Assembly: GCA_965263305.1 (NCBI GenBank)
Contig: OZ253666.1
Span: forward strand, 2,728,001 to 2,792,000
DNA length: 64,000 bases
Origin: MED-G105 sp965263305
Lineage (GTDB): Bacteria > Pseudomonadota > Alphaproteobacteria > Caulobacterales > Parvularculaceae
Reading direction: 5' to 3'
The notes beneath the pieces are model-generated. The model was given only the letters and a program-made list of their open reading frames with translations. It was not told where the DNA came from and searched no databases. Positions 43,114 through 51,349 of the stretch are shown piece by piece. Every line of letters begins with the position of its first letter. The first letter of the stretch is position 1. The translations under genes were made by a program, and so were the position numbers.

Positions 43114-43863
43114 TTACTTGCCCCAAAGTTGTTCCACGCGCCGATCGCGGCCACAGCCTTGGCGATAGAGTCTATAGCGAAGCGCGTTTTTCTTATAGTA
43201 ATCTTGGTGATATTCTTCGGCGATCCAAAATTCACCACGATCGATGATTTTGGTGGCGACGCTTGCGTTTAGCTCTGCGGCGACATTCGCTTTTTCTTCC
43301 TCTGCGATTGTCCGTTCTTCCGGCGTACCCGGAAAGATAGCGGTCCTATAAGACGAGCCTTTGTCACAAAACTGACCATTGGGGTCCAGGGGATCGATAT
43401 GGCGGAAAAAATATTGGACTAGGGTACGATAATCAACGGTTGCGGCGTTATAGCGGACTTCCACCGCCTCGTAATGCCCGGTGTTTTCATAGGTTACTTG
43501 TTCATAAGACGGATTATCAACATTCCCGCCGCTGTAGCCTGACAGCACGGCAAGAACGCCGTTGACCTTTTCAAAATCCGCCTCGATACACCAGAAACAT
43601 CCGCCAGCAAAAATGGCCGTCGCATAACCTTGCGCGGATCCGGCGCTGTCCTCGGTGGGCTCGCCATTTGGTGACGCCGCTTCCGGCGTGTCGCTGTTAG
43701 AGGTGGCGGTCGGGGCGATTAATGGGGGATCACCGTCCAATGCCGATCCGCTTTTTCCTTGGATGCTGTGGGCCTGAACGTTGAAAATTAGGAATGCAGC
43801 GATGGCTGTTATGGCGAAAAGTCCAGCGCCTTTTGACACCAAGCCGACGTTGATTTTAGCCAT
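43114..43863 (-). CDS. msrA: Peptide methionine sulfoxide reductase MsrA, exported or membrane-anchored
   Basis: 249 residues. The N-terminal hydrophobic helix (GLFAITAIAAFLIFNVQA, 14-31) is a signal or anchor, followed by a 50-residue low-complexity linker. The MsrA domain starts near residue 80: IFAGGCFWCIEADFEKVNGV with catalytic C89, then GYSGG, YENTGHYEAVEV and HIDPLDPNGQFCDKGSSYRT. It repairs methionine-S-sulfoxide, here probably in periplasmic proteins. Length exceeds the usual 170-215 because of the leader and linker. Confidence 0.93.
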   Translation of the reverse strand: MAKINVGLVSKGAGLFAITAIAAFLIFNVQAHSIQGKSGSALDGDPPLIAPTATSNSDTPEAASPNGEPTEDSAGSAQGYATAIFAGGCFWCIEADFEKVNGVLAVLSGYSGGNVDNPSYEQVTYENTGHYEAVEVRYNAATVDYRTLVQYFFRHIDPLDPNGQFCDKGSSYRTAIFPGTPEERTIAEEEKANVAAELNASVATKIIDRGEFWIAEEYHQDYYKKNALRYRLYRQGCGRDRRVEQLWGK

Positions 43864-44296
43864 AACCGCAATATTCCTCGTTATTCATAACGTCCGTCAT
43901 CTTCCAATAACGAACCAATAGTTGGGCAGACAAACCGCTTAACCTCTGACGCCTAGGGCGCTCACGCGGATGTCACAAGAAGCCCGGCACCCGGGCCACC
44001 CAAATCCGTCGCAACCTCCCGAAGGGTCGCGTATCGAGTAGACGTTATTTTTCAGACATTAAAGACGTATTTAGCGCGATCTTTCGGGCGCTCATAAAGC
44101 GTTCTCATTTTTTCAAAAAAATATGACGGCGTTTGGGGCGTGACAGACAGGGATTCCTAACAGGATGGTGCGCCTAAATATGCCTAACAACTTGTTTTTT
44201 AACGATTTGAACAAGACCTCGTTAGAAGGCGCCCCATAAATTTGGTCGGGTTAAGCAGGGGGGCGTGGCTTTAATCACGTCCAGGAGAAACATGCC
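43864..44296. other. 433-bp gap without a gene
   Basis: No gene is recognisable. It includes the msrA upstream region, a weak hairpin CTTGTT/AACAAG near 44190-44215, and, just before the PEP-CTERM gene, AGGAG at about 44282. Nothing else of note is seen. Confidence 0.5.
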
Positions 44297-44908
44297 ATGA
44301 CCATGGCGACACGAATAGCAATTGTCCTATTGGCCGCTTGTATCGCGGCCCTTCCGGCGAAAGCGGCGACGACCGTTTTCGGCGGCACGGTGTTTTCAAG
44401 CACCAACACAACTGACCCCGGGGCCGCTTTAGGCTCAGCTGATGGCGCGGCGGCGCTGATTGGTCCCGGCGGTGATCTTGTTCTTCAATATGATCTGCCA
44501 CTAACCGGGGCTGGTTTTGCGGCGAGTGTTTTGCCAACCACCGGCTTCAACATTTTGGCGGTCTCGATTGGTGAAGTAATCGGCGGCGTCGCCACGTTTT
44601 CGGGCGAATTTGTCCTGTTGGATGGGGGCGCCGGCGGTGATTTGACCGCGGATTTAACCTCGGCTTGCTCAGCGATTAGCGTTGGCGGCTGCTCGTTGAT
44701 CCGCTTGCGAAACGCCGGATCCATTGGCGGCTCCATCGGCGCCCTGGTCGATAGCGTTGGCGCCGTTACGGCCGCGCCGGAACCAGGGGCGTGGGCGTTG
44801 ATGATCATTGGGTTTGCGGGCCTCGCCGGGCGCGCCGCCCATTTACGTCGACATCGTTCGGCTCGGAACCGTTCGAAGGAGGTAACCGCGGTTGGGGCGT
44901 TCGTATAA
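44297..44908 (+). CDS. PEPxxWA-CTERM sorting-domain exported protein
   Basis: 203 residues. A signal peptide (IAIVLLAACIAALPAKAA, cut near residue 24) leads to a Gly/Ala-rich beta-type body. The C-terminus has APEPGAWALMIIGFAGLAGR followed by an arginine cluster, the PEPxxWA-CTERM signal recognised by exosortase-type sorting enzymes. Two cysteines (SACSAISVGGCSLI) may form a disulfide. No exosortase or EPS cluster lies nearby. RBS AGGAG lies upstream; an internal ATG at 44303 is an alternative start. Confidence 0.82.
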   Translation: MTMATRIAIVLLAACIAALPAKAATTVFGGTVFSSTNTTDPGAALGSADGAAALIGPGGDLVLQYDLPLTGAGFAASVLPTTGFNILAVSIGEVIGGVATFSGEFVLLDGGAGGDLTADLTSACSAISVGGCSLIRLRNAGSIGGSIGALVDSVGAVTAAPEPGAWALMIIGFAGLAGRAAHLRRHRSARNRSKEVTAVGAFV

Positions 44909-44973
44909 GCGTTCTTGGTTTTTGAATTACGAAAGGAACCTCATCCGAGGCGAAAAAGGGAGAGATTAATCTG

Positions 44974-45023
44974 AAGCCGCCGATCTTTCGGTTGACCGCC
45001 ATGTCAGCCGAGATCGGCGGTTT
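44974..45023. terminator. Long inverted repeat, terminator-like
   Basis: CCGCCGATCT-TT-CGG and CCGAGATCGGCGG pair over about 13 bp with a 2-base bulge; flanking A and T runs extend the stem. It lies 65 bp after the PEP-CTERM gene. On the minus strand it lies after a 15-codon frame and is followed further on by CCCTTTTT. Direction is not certain. Confidence 0.5.
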
Positions 45024-45047
45024 CGTGTTTTCGACGCCAGTTGGGCG

Positions 45048-45095
45048 CTATTGCGTAAGGTTCTCACGGATCTTCACGTTCTCGGGCGTTGCCAT
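45048..45095 (-). CDS. Candidate 15-residue small protein or leader peptide
   Basis: ATG at 45095 reads MATPENVKIRENLTQ and stops at 45048. A full Shine-Dalgarno AAGGAGG (45105-45111 on the minus strand) lies 9 bases before the ATG, stronger than that of most genes in the window. The inverted repeat at 44974-45023 could terminate its transcript. No homology is recognised. Could be a real micropeptide, the start of a lost gene or chance. Confidence 0.3.
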   Translation of the reverse strand: MATPENVKIRENLTQ

Positions 45096-45185
45096 GGTGT
45101 TATGCCTCCTTCATGAATAAATCCCGGAAAGGATAAATGGGCAGGGCATAGCGCTCAAACCCGCTGCATGAGGAGAGACCTTGAG

Positions 45186-45647
45186 ATGGCAATTGTTCGA
45201 TGGATTTTAGCGCTCGCGATTGGCGGGTTCTTGTTGATGTTTGGCGTGACGAAGTTTACCGGCGGCGCTCACATTTTTCCCTATATTGAATATAAGGCGA
45301 CGGCCCTTGGGTTCCCAATGGCTGACCTGTTCTTTCCCTTGGTGAACTACGCAACGGGGGCGTTGGAACTTGTCGCAGGCGCGTTGATCATTCTTCCGAT
45401 GACACGAAAGCTTGGGTCTTTCCTAGCGGTCTTGCCGTTTGCCGGCGCTACAGCCTTTCACTTGTCGCCCTTGTTGGGTGTTGTCACGCCAGCTGCGTTT
45501 AGCGACCCGAAGCCAGTCGCGGCCCTAACGCAAGGCGGCCCCTTTGAGCCGGTCCATTTTTCAGCAGAGACGACACCAGCTTTGTTCGCCCTTGCTGCCG
45601 GATTCTTAGTCCTATCGCTGATTAATGCAGCGCTTAATCGTCGGTAA
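45186..45647 (+). CDS. DoxX-like integral membrane protein
   Basis: 153 residues from the ATG at 45186, ten bases after AGGAG (45171-45175). Four hydrophobic helices are visible (IVRWILALAIGGFLLMFGVTK, FFPLVNYATGALELVAGALI, LGSFLAVLPFAGATAFHLSP and ALFALAAGFLVLSLINAALN). The first helix ending in GVTKFTGG is typical of DoxX/DUF417-like small membrane proteins. Function unknown. It ends at a bidirectional terminator shared with purB. Confidence 0.78.
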   Translation: MAIVRWILALAIGGFLLMFGVTKFTGGAHIFPYIEYKATALGFPMADLFFPLVNYATGALELVAGALIILPMTRKLGSFLAVLPFAGATAFHLSPLLGVVTPAAFSDPKPVAALTQGGPFEPVHFSAETTPALFALAAGFLVLSLINAALNRR

Positions 45648-45679
45648 AATCGCGAGCAAGGGGTGTATCAAGTGTTTAG

Positions 45680-45710
45680 AAAAAGAGGGGCGTTCTGCGC
45701 CCCTCTTTTT
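45680..45710. terminator. Bidirectional terminator between DoxX-like gene and purB
   Basis: AAAGAGGGGCG pairs with CGCCCCTCTTT around a 5-base loop, with A and T runs on both sides, so it can end both convergent transcripts. Confidence 0.9.
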
Positions 45711-45715
45711 ATCAT

Positions 45716-47023
45716 TTAGGCATGCCCGAAGACACGTGTGAAGATCGTGTCGACATGTTTAAAATGATGGGCCGGATCAAAAAGGGCCTCAATCTCGGGG
45801 ATGCTCAGCCGTTCGGTCACATCGCCGTCAGCTTTTAGATTATCGAGAAAAGCGCCTTCCCCGCGCCAGGCCGGCATGGCGTTGCGTTGAACAAGGCGGT
45901 AGGCGTCTTCGCGCGGCGCGCCTGCCTGAGTGAGAGCGAGGAGGACACGCTGGGAGTTCGTCAATCCGCCGAGCTGATCGAGATTCGCCTGCATGCGCTC
46001 AGGATAGACAACGAGTTGTTCCACAACCCCTGCCAGGCGATGTAGCGCGAAATCTAAATGCACGCAGGCGTCAGGGCCGATGCCGCGCTCAACTGATGAG
46101 TGGGAGATATCCCGTTCATGCCATAGGGCGACATTTTCAAGGGCCGGGGTCGCGCACATTCGAACAAGCCGTGCAAGCCCGGTGAGGTTTTCTGTTAGGA
46201 TCGGGTTGCGTTTGTGAGGCATCGCAGAGGAGCCCTTTTGGCCGCTTGAGAAATACTCCTCTGCTTCCAAAACCTCCGTGCGCTGGAGATGTCTTACCTC
46301 CACGGCTAGTCTTTCAACCGATGAGGCAATGACGGCGAGGGCGCAGAAGAACGCTGCGTGCCGATCACGCGGGATAACTTGCGTTGAGACAGGCTCGACG
46401 ACAAGACCAAGTTTATCCGCAACGTGAGCTTCAACCGCTGGATCGATATTGGCGAAGGTGCCGACGGCGCCGGAAATGGCGCATACGGCGATTTCCTCAC
46501 GCGCCGCCTCCAACCGTTTGCGACCCCTTTGGAACTCGGCATGAAACGTCGCTAGTTTGACGCCAAAGGTTGTCGGCTCAGCGTGAATGCCGTGGCTGCG
46601 TCCTAAACATGGGGTTTTCTTGAATTCAAAGGCGCGTTTTTCAAGGGCGGCGAGGACGCGATCCATACCCGACAGAAGCAGGTCGCTCGCGCGCATCAAT
46701 TGGACCGATAGGCAGGTATCCAGAACATCCGATGACGTCATGCCCTGATGGACAAAACGTGCTTCAGGGCCAACGATTTCAGCCAGATGGGTGAGAAAAG
46801 CGATCACGTCGTGTTTTACTTCGCGTTCAATCTCATCGATGCGCGCAATATCAAACGTCGCGTTCTGCGCCTTTTCCCATACCTTCGCGGCGGCTTCTTT
46901 TGGGATCACCCCAAGCTCAGCCATTTTATCGGCGGCGTGGGCTTCAATTTCAAACCAAATGCGGAAACGCGTTTCGGGGGACCAAATATCGGCCATCGCG
47001 GCGCGGGTGTAACGCGGTATCAT
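45716..47023 (-). CDS. purB: Adenylosuccinate lyase
   Basis: 435 residues, catalysing two fumarate-releasing steps in purine synthesis (SAICAR and adenylosuccinate cleavage). Signatures: MIPRYTRAAMADIWSPETRF at the N-terminus, FVHQGMTSSDVLDTCLSVQ, LGRSHGIHAEPTTFG with a catalytic His, and the flexible loop GQKGSSAMPHKRNP carrying the catalytic Ser. ATG 47023 is preceded by AAGGA and fits the family start; an in-frame start at 47059 is not needed. Confidence 0.97.
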   Translation of the reverse strand: MIPRYTRAAMADIWSPETRFRIWFEIEAHAADKMAELGVIPKEAAAKVWEKAQNATFDIARIDEIEREVKHDVIAFLTHLAEIVGPEARFVHQGMTSSDVLDTCLSVQLMRASDLLLSGMDRVLAALEKRAFEFKKTPCLGRSHGIHAEPTTFGVKLATFHAEFQRGRKRLEAAREEIAVCAISGAVGTFANIDPAVEAHVADKLGLVVEPVSTQVIPRDRHAAFFCALAVIASSVERLAVEVRHLQRTEVLEAEEYFSSGQKGSSAMPHKRNPILTENLTGLARLVRMCATPALENVALWHERDISHSSVERGIGPDACVHLDFALHRLAGVVEQLVVYPERMQANLDQLGGLTNSQRVLLALTQAGAPREDAYRLVQRNAMPAWRGEGAFLDNLKADGDVTERLSIPEIEALFDPAHHFKHVDTIFTRVFGHA

Positions 47024-47094
47024 GGGAATTCCTTCTGCGCGATCAGATGCGAGCAGCAACTGGTCGAATCAACTGTGTGGATGTCTGATGGAGA

Positions 47095-47496
47095 TCAAGC
47101 AGCTTCGCTGGCGTCGCGCAAGGTAATGGCTTGTTCGATCCACCGCTCGCGCCTTAACCGGTCGGGCGCATTTAGCTTCTCCTCAACCCATAAGGCGTGG
47201 GCGGTGGACCAAGCGGCGATTTGCCCAACTGTATAGACGCCGATGGCGTTCAGCTGATCAGCGGTGGCCGCGTCTAGGCCGATGATCTCGGTTAAATCGT
47301 CGTTTGGCGCAGCATCAGGGCTTGAAAAAAGTTGTGGCTCGGCGGGCTCTGGCTCGCCAGACGGTTCTGTTAAAGCAACTGCCGCCGGCGGCGTTACGGA
47401 TCGTTCGCCGCTGCGTGCGAACAGCTTGCCGACCCCCATGCCAAGCACAAAGGCCGTTATCAGTAGCGAAGCAATTTGCTCAGTTTCCAGGAACAT
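47095..47496 (-). CDS. Membrane-anchored helix-hairpin-helix protein
   Basis: 133 residues from the ATG at 47496; a longer frame to 47583 would overlap tdh. The N-terminal helix IASLLITAFVLGMGVGKLFA is a membrane anchor, followed by a Pro/Glu-rich linker. The C-terminal HhH-like domain (DLTEIIGLDAATADQLNAIG, VYTVGQIAAWS) resembles the DUF4332 or 'flap endonuclease-like' domain found beside many alphaproteobacterial membrane proteins. No catalytic motif is seen. Confidence 0.75.
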   Translation of the reverse strand: MFLETEQIASLLITAFVLGMGVGKLFARSGERSVTPPAAVALTEPSGEPEPAEPQLFSSPDAAPNDDLTEIIGLDAATADQLNAIGVYTVGQIAAWSTAHALWVEEKLNAPDRLRRERWIEQAITLRDASEAA

Positions 47497-47564
47497 GACG
47501 AAAACATAATAGAGTCGAAACGTTCTGTCAGGCCTGCAAACTTCGGGCCTGCTTAATTGCTGGG

Positions 47565-48611
47565 TTAGGCGATTTTCGCCCAATCTAGCACAACTTTACC
47601 CGAAAGCCCCGACCTCATGACGTCAAAACCTTGCTGAAAATCACTCGCAGCAAATTGATGGGTCAGGATCGGCGCAAGGTTAAGGCCCGCCTGGAGGAGG
47701 GAGCCCATTTTGTACCAGGTCTCGAACATTTGCCGACCATATACGCCTTTGATTTCAAGGCCTTTGAAAATAACGGTGTCCCAATCAATGCCAGCGCCAT
47801 TTGGCATGATGCCGAGCATCGCGATGCGCCCGCCATGGTTCATTGTGTCTAGCATGGCGCCAAATGCTGCTGGAACCCCGGACATTTCGAGGCCGACATC
47901 AAAGCCTTCTCTCATGCCAAGATCCGCCATGGTGTCGCGAAGGTCGTCCTTGGCGACATTGACGGCGCGGCTTGCGCCCATCTTTCGCGCTAGGGCCAAT
48001 CGGTATTCGTTTACATCGGTGATGACCACGTGGCGCGCCCCCACAAAACGAGCGACAGCGGCCGCCATAATCCCGATGGGGCCAGCGCCGGTGATCAACA
48101 CATCTTCGCCCACCAAATCAAATGAAAGGGCGGTATGCACAGCATTGCCAAAGGGGTCGAAAATCGCGCCCATATCATCTGAGATATCGTCCGGCAAACG
48201 ATAGACATTGAATGCCGGGGCCGCGACATACTCAGCGAAGGCGCCGGCGCGGTTGACCCCAATACCTTCCGTATTACGACACAAATGGCGCGCGCCAGCC
48301 CGGCAATTTCGGCAGTACCCGCATGTGACATGGCCCTCTACAGATACCCGGTCGCCGATTTTCATCTTTGAATGTTCCGGATGAACCTCCGACCCGATCT
48401 CCACGATCTCGCCGGAAAATTCGTGACCAACCGTCATCGGTACAGGAATTGTTTTTTGCGCCCACTCATCCCAATTGTAGATATGAACGTCCGTGCCACA
48501 GATCGCCGTTTTATTGACTTTGATAAGAACGTCATTCGGACCGATGACAGGGATTGGGGCGTCTTCCAGCCAAATACCTTCTTTAGCGTGCGACTTCACT
48601 AGGGCCTTCAT
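47565..48611 (-). CDS. tdh: L-threonine 3-dehydrogenase
   Basis: 348 residues of the zinc medium-chain dehydrogenase family that oxidises threonine to 2-amino-3-ketobutyrate with NAD. Catalytic-zinc residues C38, T40, H43 (AICGTDVHIYNW) and H63/E64 (MTVGHEFSGE) match E. coli Tdh, and the structural zinc site CGYCRNCRAGARHLC is intact. The NAD motif is ITGAGPIGIMAAAVAR. The usual partner kbl is not next to it; hemB is 4 bp upstream and they share a strand. Confidence 0.95.
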   Translation of the reverse strand: MKALVKSHAKEGIWLEDAPIPVIGPNDVLIKVNKTAICGTDVHIYNWDEWAQKTIPVPMTVGHEFSGEIVEIGSEVHPEHSKMKIGDRVSVEGHVTCGYCRNCRAGARHLCRNTEGIGVNRAGAFAEYVAAPAFNVYRLPDDISDDMGAIFDPFGNAVHTALSFDLVGEDVLITGAGPIGIMAAAVARFVGARHVVITDVNEYRLALARKMGASRAVNVAKDDLRDTMADLGMREGFDVGLEMSGVPAAFGAMLDTMNHGGRIAMLGIMPNGAGIDWDTVIFKGLEIKGVYGRQMFETWYKMGSLLQAGLNLAPILTHQFAASDFQQGFDVMRSGLSGKVVLDWAKIA

Positions 48612-48615
48612 GACG

Positions 48616-49638
48616 TTATCCTTCCGAGCGGGCGCTTAAAAGGCGAGCAGCGAGGGGCGCAAAGTAGGTGATGACACCATCGGCGCCCGCGCGCTTAATC
48701 GCCGTCATGCTTTCGATGATAGCGCTATCTTGGTCAATCCAGCCGCGCTCGGCGGCCGCCATGATGGATGCATATTCTCCGGATACTTGAAACGCGAAGG
48801 TCGGCATAGCGAACGTTTCTTTGACGCGATGAATAATGTCGAGATAGTATGACGCTGGCTTGATCATAACGCTATCGGCCCCTTCAGCGATGTCGAGCGC
48901 AACCTCGCGTAACGCTTCATCGCTATTCGCCGGATTCATCTGATAGGTGCGTTTATCCCCTTGAAGCACGCCGGCCGACCCGATCGCGTCGCGATAGGGG
49001 CCATAAAGGCAGGACGCATATTTTGCCGCGTAGGACATAATTTGGGTGTCTTTAAAACCCTTAGCCTCTAGGGCGTCGCGAATCGCGCCGATGCGCCCAT
49101 CCATCATGTCCGATGGGGCGAGGACGTCGAACCCTGCGTCAGCTTGGACAAGCGCTTGGGTTATCAGAAGCTCGATCGTTTCATCATTGAGAACTTTTCC
49201 GTCGACCAAGACACCATCATGGCCGTGATCGGTATAGGGATCGAGCGCGACATCGGCGATGAGGCCTATTTCCGGTACGGCGGCTTTAATGGCCCGCGCC
49301 GTTCGGCACATCAGGTTTTCGGAGGAATAGGCAAGCGCCGCGTCGGCGCTTCGGTCATCCTTAGAGGTGTGTGGAAAAATTGCGATGGCTGGAATCGCCA
49401 AGTCTCTCGCTTTTTTCGCCGTTTCAACCGCCGCTTGAATGGATTGGCGTTCGACCCCTGGCATAGAAGGGACGGGTTCGCTGTCAGGCCCGTCTTTTAC
49501 AATAATCGCCCAGACCAAATCTTGTGGGCGCAGGCAAGTTTCCGCATTGAGCGCTCTCGACCACGCCCGACCCCGTAAACGGCGCAAACGCGTTTTAGGA
49601 AAGGCGGCCGATTGCTGTAAATTTGAGGGCCGAGACAT
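48616..49638 (-). CDS. hemB: Delta-aminolevulinic acid dehydratase (porphobilinogen synthase)
   Basis: 340 residues, joining two ALA molecules to porphobilinogen in heme and corrin synthesis. Substrate lysines lie in MSYAAKYASCLYGPYRDA and DSVMIKPASYYLDI. The metal site reads DVALDPYTDHGHDGVL: the cysteines of zinc enzymes are replaced by Ala and Asp, so this is the Mg-type common in alphaproteobacteria. It shares a transcription direction with tdh (4-bp gap). Porphobilinogen also feeds cobalamin synthesis, but no direct link to the corrinoid operon is shown. Confidence 0.96.
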   Translation of the reverse strand: MSRPSNLQQSAAFPKTRLRRLRGRAWSRALNAETCLRPQDLVWAIIVKDGPDSEPVPSMPGVERQSIQAAVETAKKARDLAIPAIAIFPHTSKDDRSADAALAYSSENLMCRTARAIKAAVPEIGLIADVALDPYTDHGHDGVLVDGKVLNDETIELLITQALVQADAGFDVLAPSDMMDGRIGAIRDALEAKGFKDTQIMSYAAKYASCLYGPYRDAIGSAGVLQGDKRTYQMNPANSDEALREVALDIAEGADSVMIKPASYYLDIIHRVKETFAMPTFAFQVSGEYASIMAAAERGWIDQDSAIIESMTAIKRAGADGVITYFAPLAARLLSARSEG

Positions 49639-49899
49639 TATTCAAATCTTTCTTCATACCCTTCGTAAAGGTTTTAAGGGTTTCTTTATGCGCCTTCGCA
49701 GCGTCGCGTGAAAGGGGGGGCGGGCCCTCATGTGGCTTAGATTGCTCCCGTCGACGCGAGCAGGATCGAATCGATAAGTCTTACCAACCTGCTTACAATT
49801 CGATTTCAAATTGAATGGCGACTTTTAAGACGACCTTTAGAGAATATTGATACACACTTACTCAGGCAGATCAGTAAACAGTTTAACCAGGACGGAAAA

Positions 49900-50430
49900 A
49901 TGGCGGCGGTAGAAAGGGCTTTGGCGACAGGGGTTATCGGGATGGGCGAGACGGAAAGCGCTGATCCTGAAGGATTGCGGTCGTCTTATTTACAACTTCT
50001 CCACCTTGTCGAACGCCTTCACAGGCAATTGCTCGATGTTATCAAGGATGAACTAGAGCGCCTTGGTCAGACAGATATCAATTCTGTGCAAGCTTTGTTG
50101 TTATACAATATTGGGCCAGCAGAGTTGACGCCGGGTGAGTTGCGCACCCGCGGTCACTATCTGGGCTCCAATGTGTCTTACAACCTGAAGCAGCTTATCG
50201 ACAAAGGGTACATCCGCGAGCAGCGTTCCGATACGGATCGGCGGTCAAAGCGGGTTTCATTGACAGAAACGGGGTTAGCCGTTCGCACGAAATTAGAGGA
50301 ATTGTTTGAACGTCAATTAAATTCCGTCGAACAGGTGGGCGGCGTTGATCAGGATATCATGGACAACACGAACAAAGCACTGTCCCGGCTAGAACGTTTC
50401 TGGGCCGATCAGGTTCGATTCCGTCTATAA
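49900..50430 (+). CDS. LdtR-like MarR family regulator
   Basis: 176 residues with a winged HTH (about 62-135; SVQALLLYNIGPAELTPGEL, SNVSYNLKQLIDKGYIREQR, TDRRSKRVSLTETG) flanked by dimer helices, with the N-terminal LRSSYLQLLHLVERLHRQLL typical of LdtR. In Liberibacter and Rhizobiales LdtR controls an L,D-transpeptidase and stress genes; no such gene is in the window. It ends at a strong terminator shared with mucR. Confidence 0.87.
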   Translation: MAAVERALATGVIGMGETESADPEGLRSSYLQLLHLVERLHRQLLDVIKDELERLGQTDINSVQALLLYNIGPAELTPGELRTRGHYLGSNVSYNLKQLIDKGYIREQRSDTDRRSKRVSLTETGLAVRTKLEELFERQLNSVEQVGGVDQDIMDNTNKALSRLERFWADQVRFRL

Positions 50431-50469
50431 CTGTTATAGACGCTGTCGAACTTCAACGATATTTTCGAT

Positions 50470-50503
50470 AAAAAAACACCGCCCATTTCGGGCGGTGTTT
50501 TTT
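50470..50503. terminator. Bidirectional terminator between ldtR-like gene and mucR
   Basis: AAAAAACACCGCCC and GGGCGGTGTTTTTT pair perfectly around a 5-base loop, with A and T runs on the two sides, serving both convergent genes. Confidence 0.93.
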
Positions 50504-50522
50504 CTTAGAGATCCTGGATTCT

Positions 50523-51005
50523 TTACGCTTGTTTGCGTCCGCGTCCGCGTCCTCTTTTTGGGGCGGCTTTCTTCTTGGGGGTGGCGCGGGTGGAAGCGGC
50601 GGTTCTGCCGAGGCCAATTTCTTTGGCGAACTGCGAGCGACGTTTTGCATAATTGGGCGCAACCATCGGATAATCGGCCGGTAATCCCCATTTGCGCCGG
50701 TAATCTTCTGGCGACATATCATATTGGGTGCGCAGGTAACGCTTCAGCATTTTCAGCTTCTTACCATCCTCAAGGCAGATGACATGGTCTGGGGTTACTG
50801 ATTTGCTGATGGGGATTGCGGGTTGTTGATTTCCTGCATGGGCGGTGCCGCCAGCGGCGAGGGCGCGGATCGCGTCATGTACTTCCTGGAGCAAAGCCGG
50901 AAGCTTATCACCATTGATTGAGTTGTTGCTGACGAAGGCTGAAACGATCTCAGTTGTTAGTTGTAACGTTTCTGTGGAATCAAGTTCCGGATTGGCTGGG
51001 GCCAT
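50523..51005 (-). CDS. mucR: MucR/Ros family transcriptional regulator
   Basis: 160 residues. A helical N-terminal oligomerisation region (1-50) precedes the Ros-type DNA-binding domain (about 65-130; SVTPDHVICLEDGKKLKMLK, MSPEDYRRKWGLPADYPMVAP) and a Lys/Arg tail. MucR proteins act like H-NS on AT-rich promoters and control cell surface and cell cycle genes. C77 is present, but the later zinc histidines of classical Ros are Y90 and Q94 here, as in metal-free homologues. The upstream region is AT-rich, fitting autoregulation. Confidence 0.92.
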   Translation of the reverse strand: MAPANPELDSTETLQLTTEIVSAFVSNNSINGDKLPALLQEVHDAIRALAAGGTAHAGNQQPAIPISKSVTPDHVICLEDGKKLKMLKRYLRTQYDMSPEDYRRKWGLPADYPMVAPNYAKRRSQFAKEIGLGRTAASTRATPKKKAAPKRGRGRGRKQA

Positions 51006-51349
51006 CTTGTGGCGCCTCCTTATTTCGGTGCTAAAGCAATATTGTGATTTTGTGGCTCTGATTGCGGCAAGCCTAAATAAAAGTAGACCATTCTTCGCTT
51101 AACAATCCAAGGTAGAATTTTTATACACTTAAATTTTTAAAAAATCAAGCACAAATGAAGTATTGACGTGTGTTCACAAGAATGCAACTAAAAAACCACA
51201 GTAGTACAAACCGAGAATTATACAAATATGGTGATATTTCCCAGATATGTTGAGCTGATATTTTTCTGATAGGTCGTCGCGTTGCGAAGTGCGCATAGAG
51301 TGTCTAAAAGCGCGGAAACATAGGACAAACTAAATAAAAGGATAGGTTG
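51006..51349. other. AT-rich mucR-glyA intergenic region
   Basis: 344 bp, strongly AT-rich, holding the divergent promoters of mucR and glyA. Runs such as TTTTTAAAAAATC and many T-A steps are the kind of target MucR proteins bind. I looked for a glycine riboswitch before glyA and see none. Confidence 0.5.

Noticed and set aside
51006..51349. Glycine riboswitch before glyA
   Set aside because: No tandem GGAGAG-type aptamer elements are visible.
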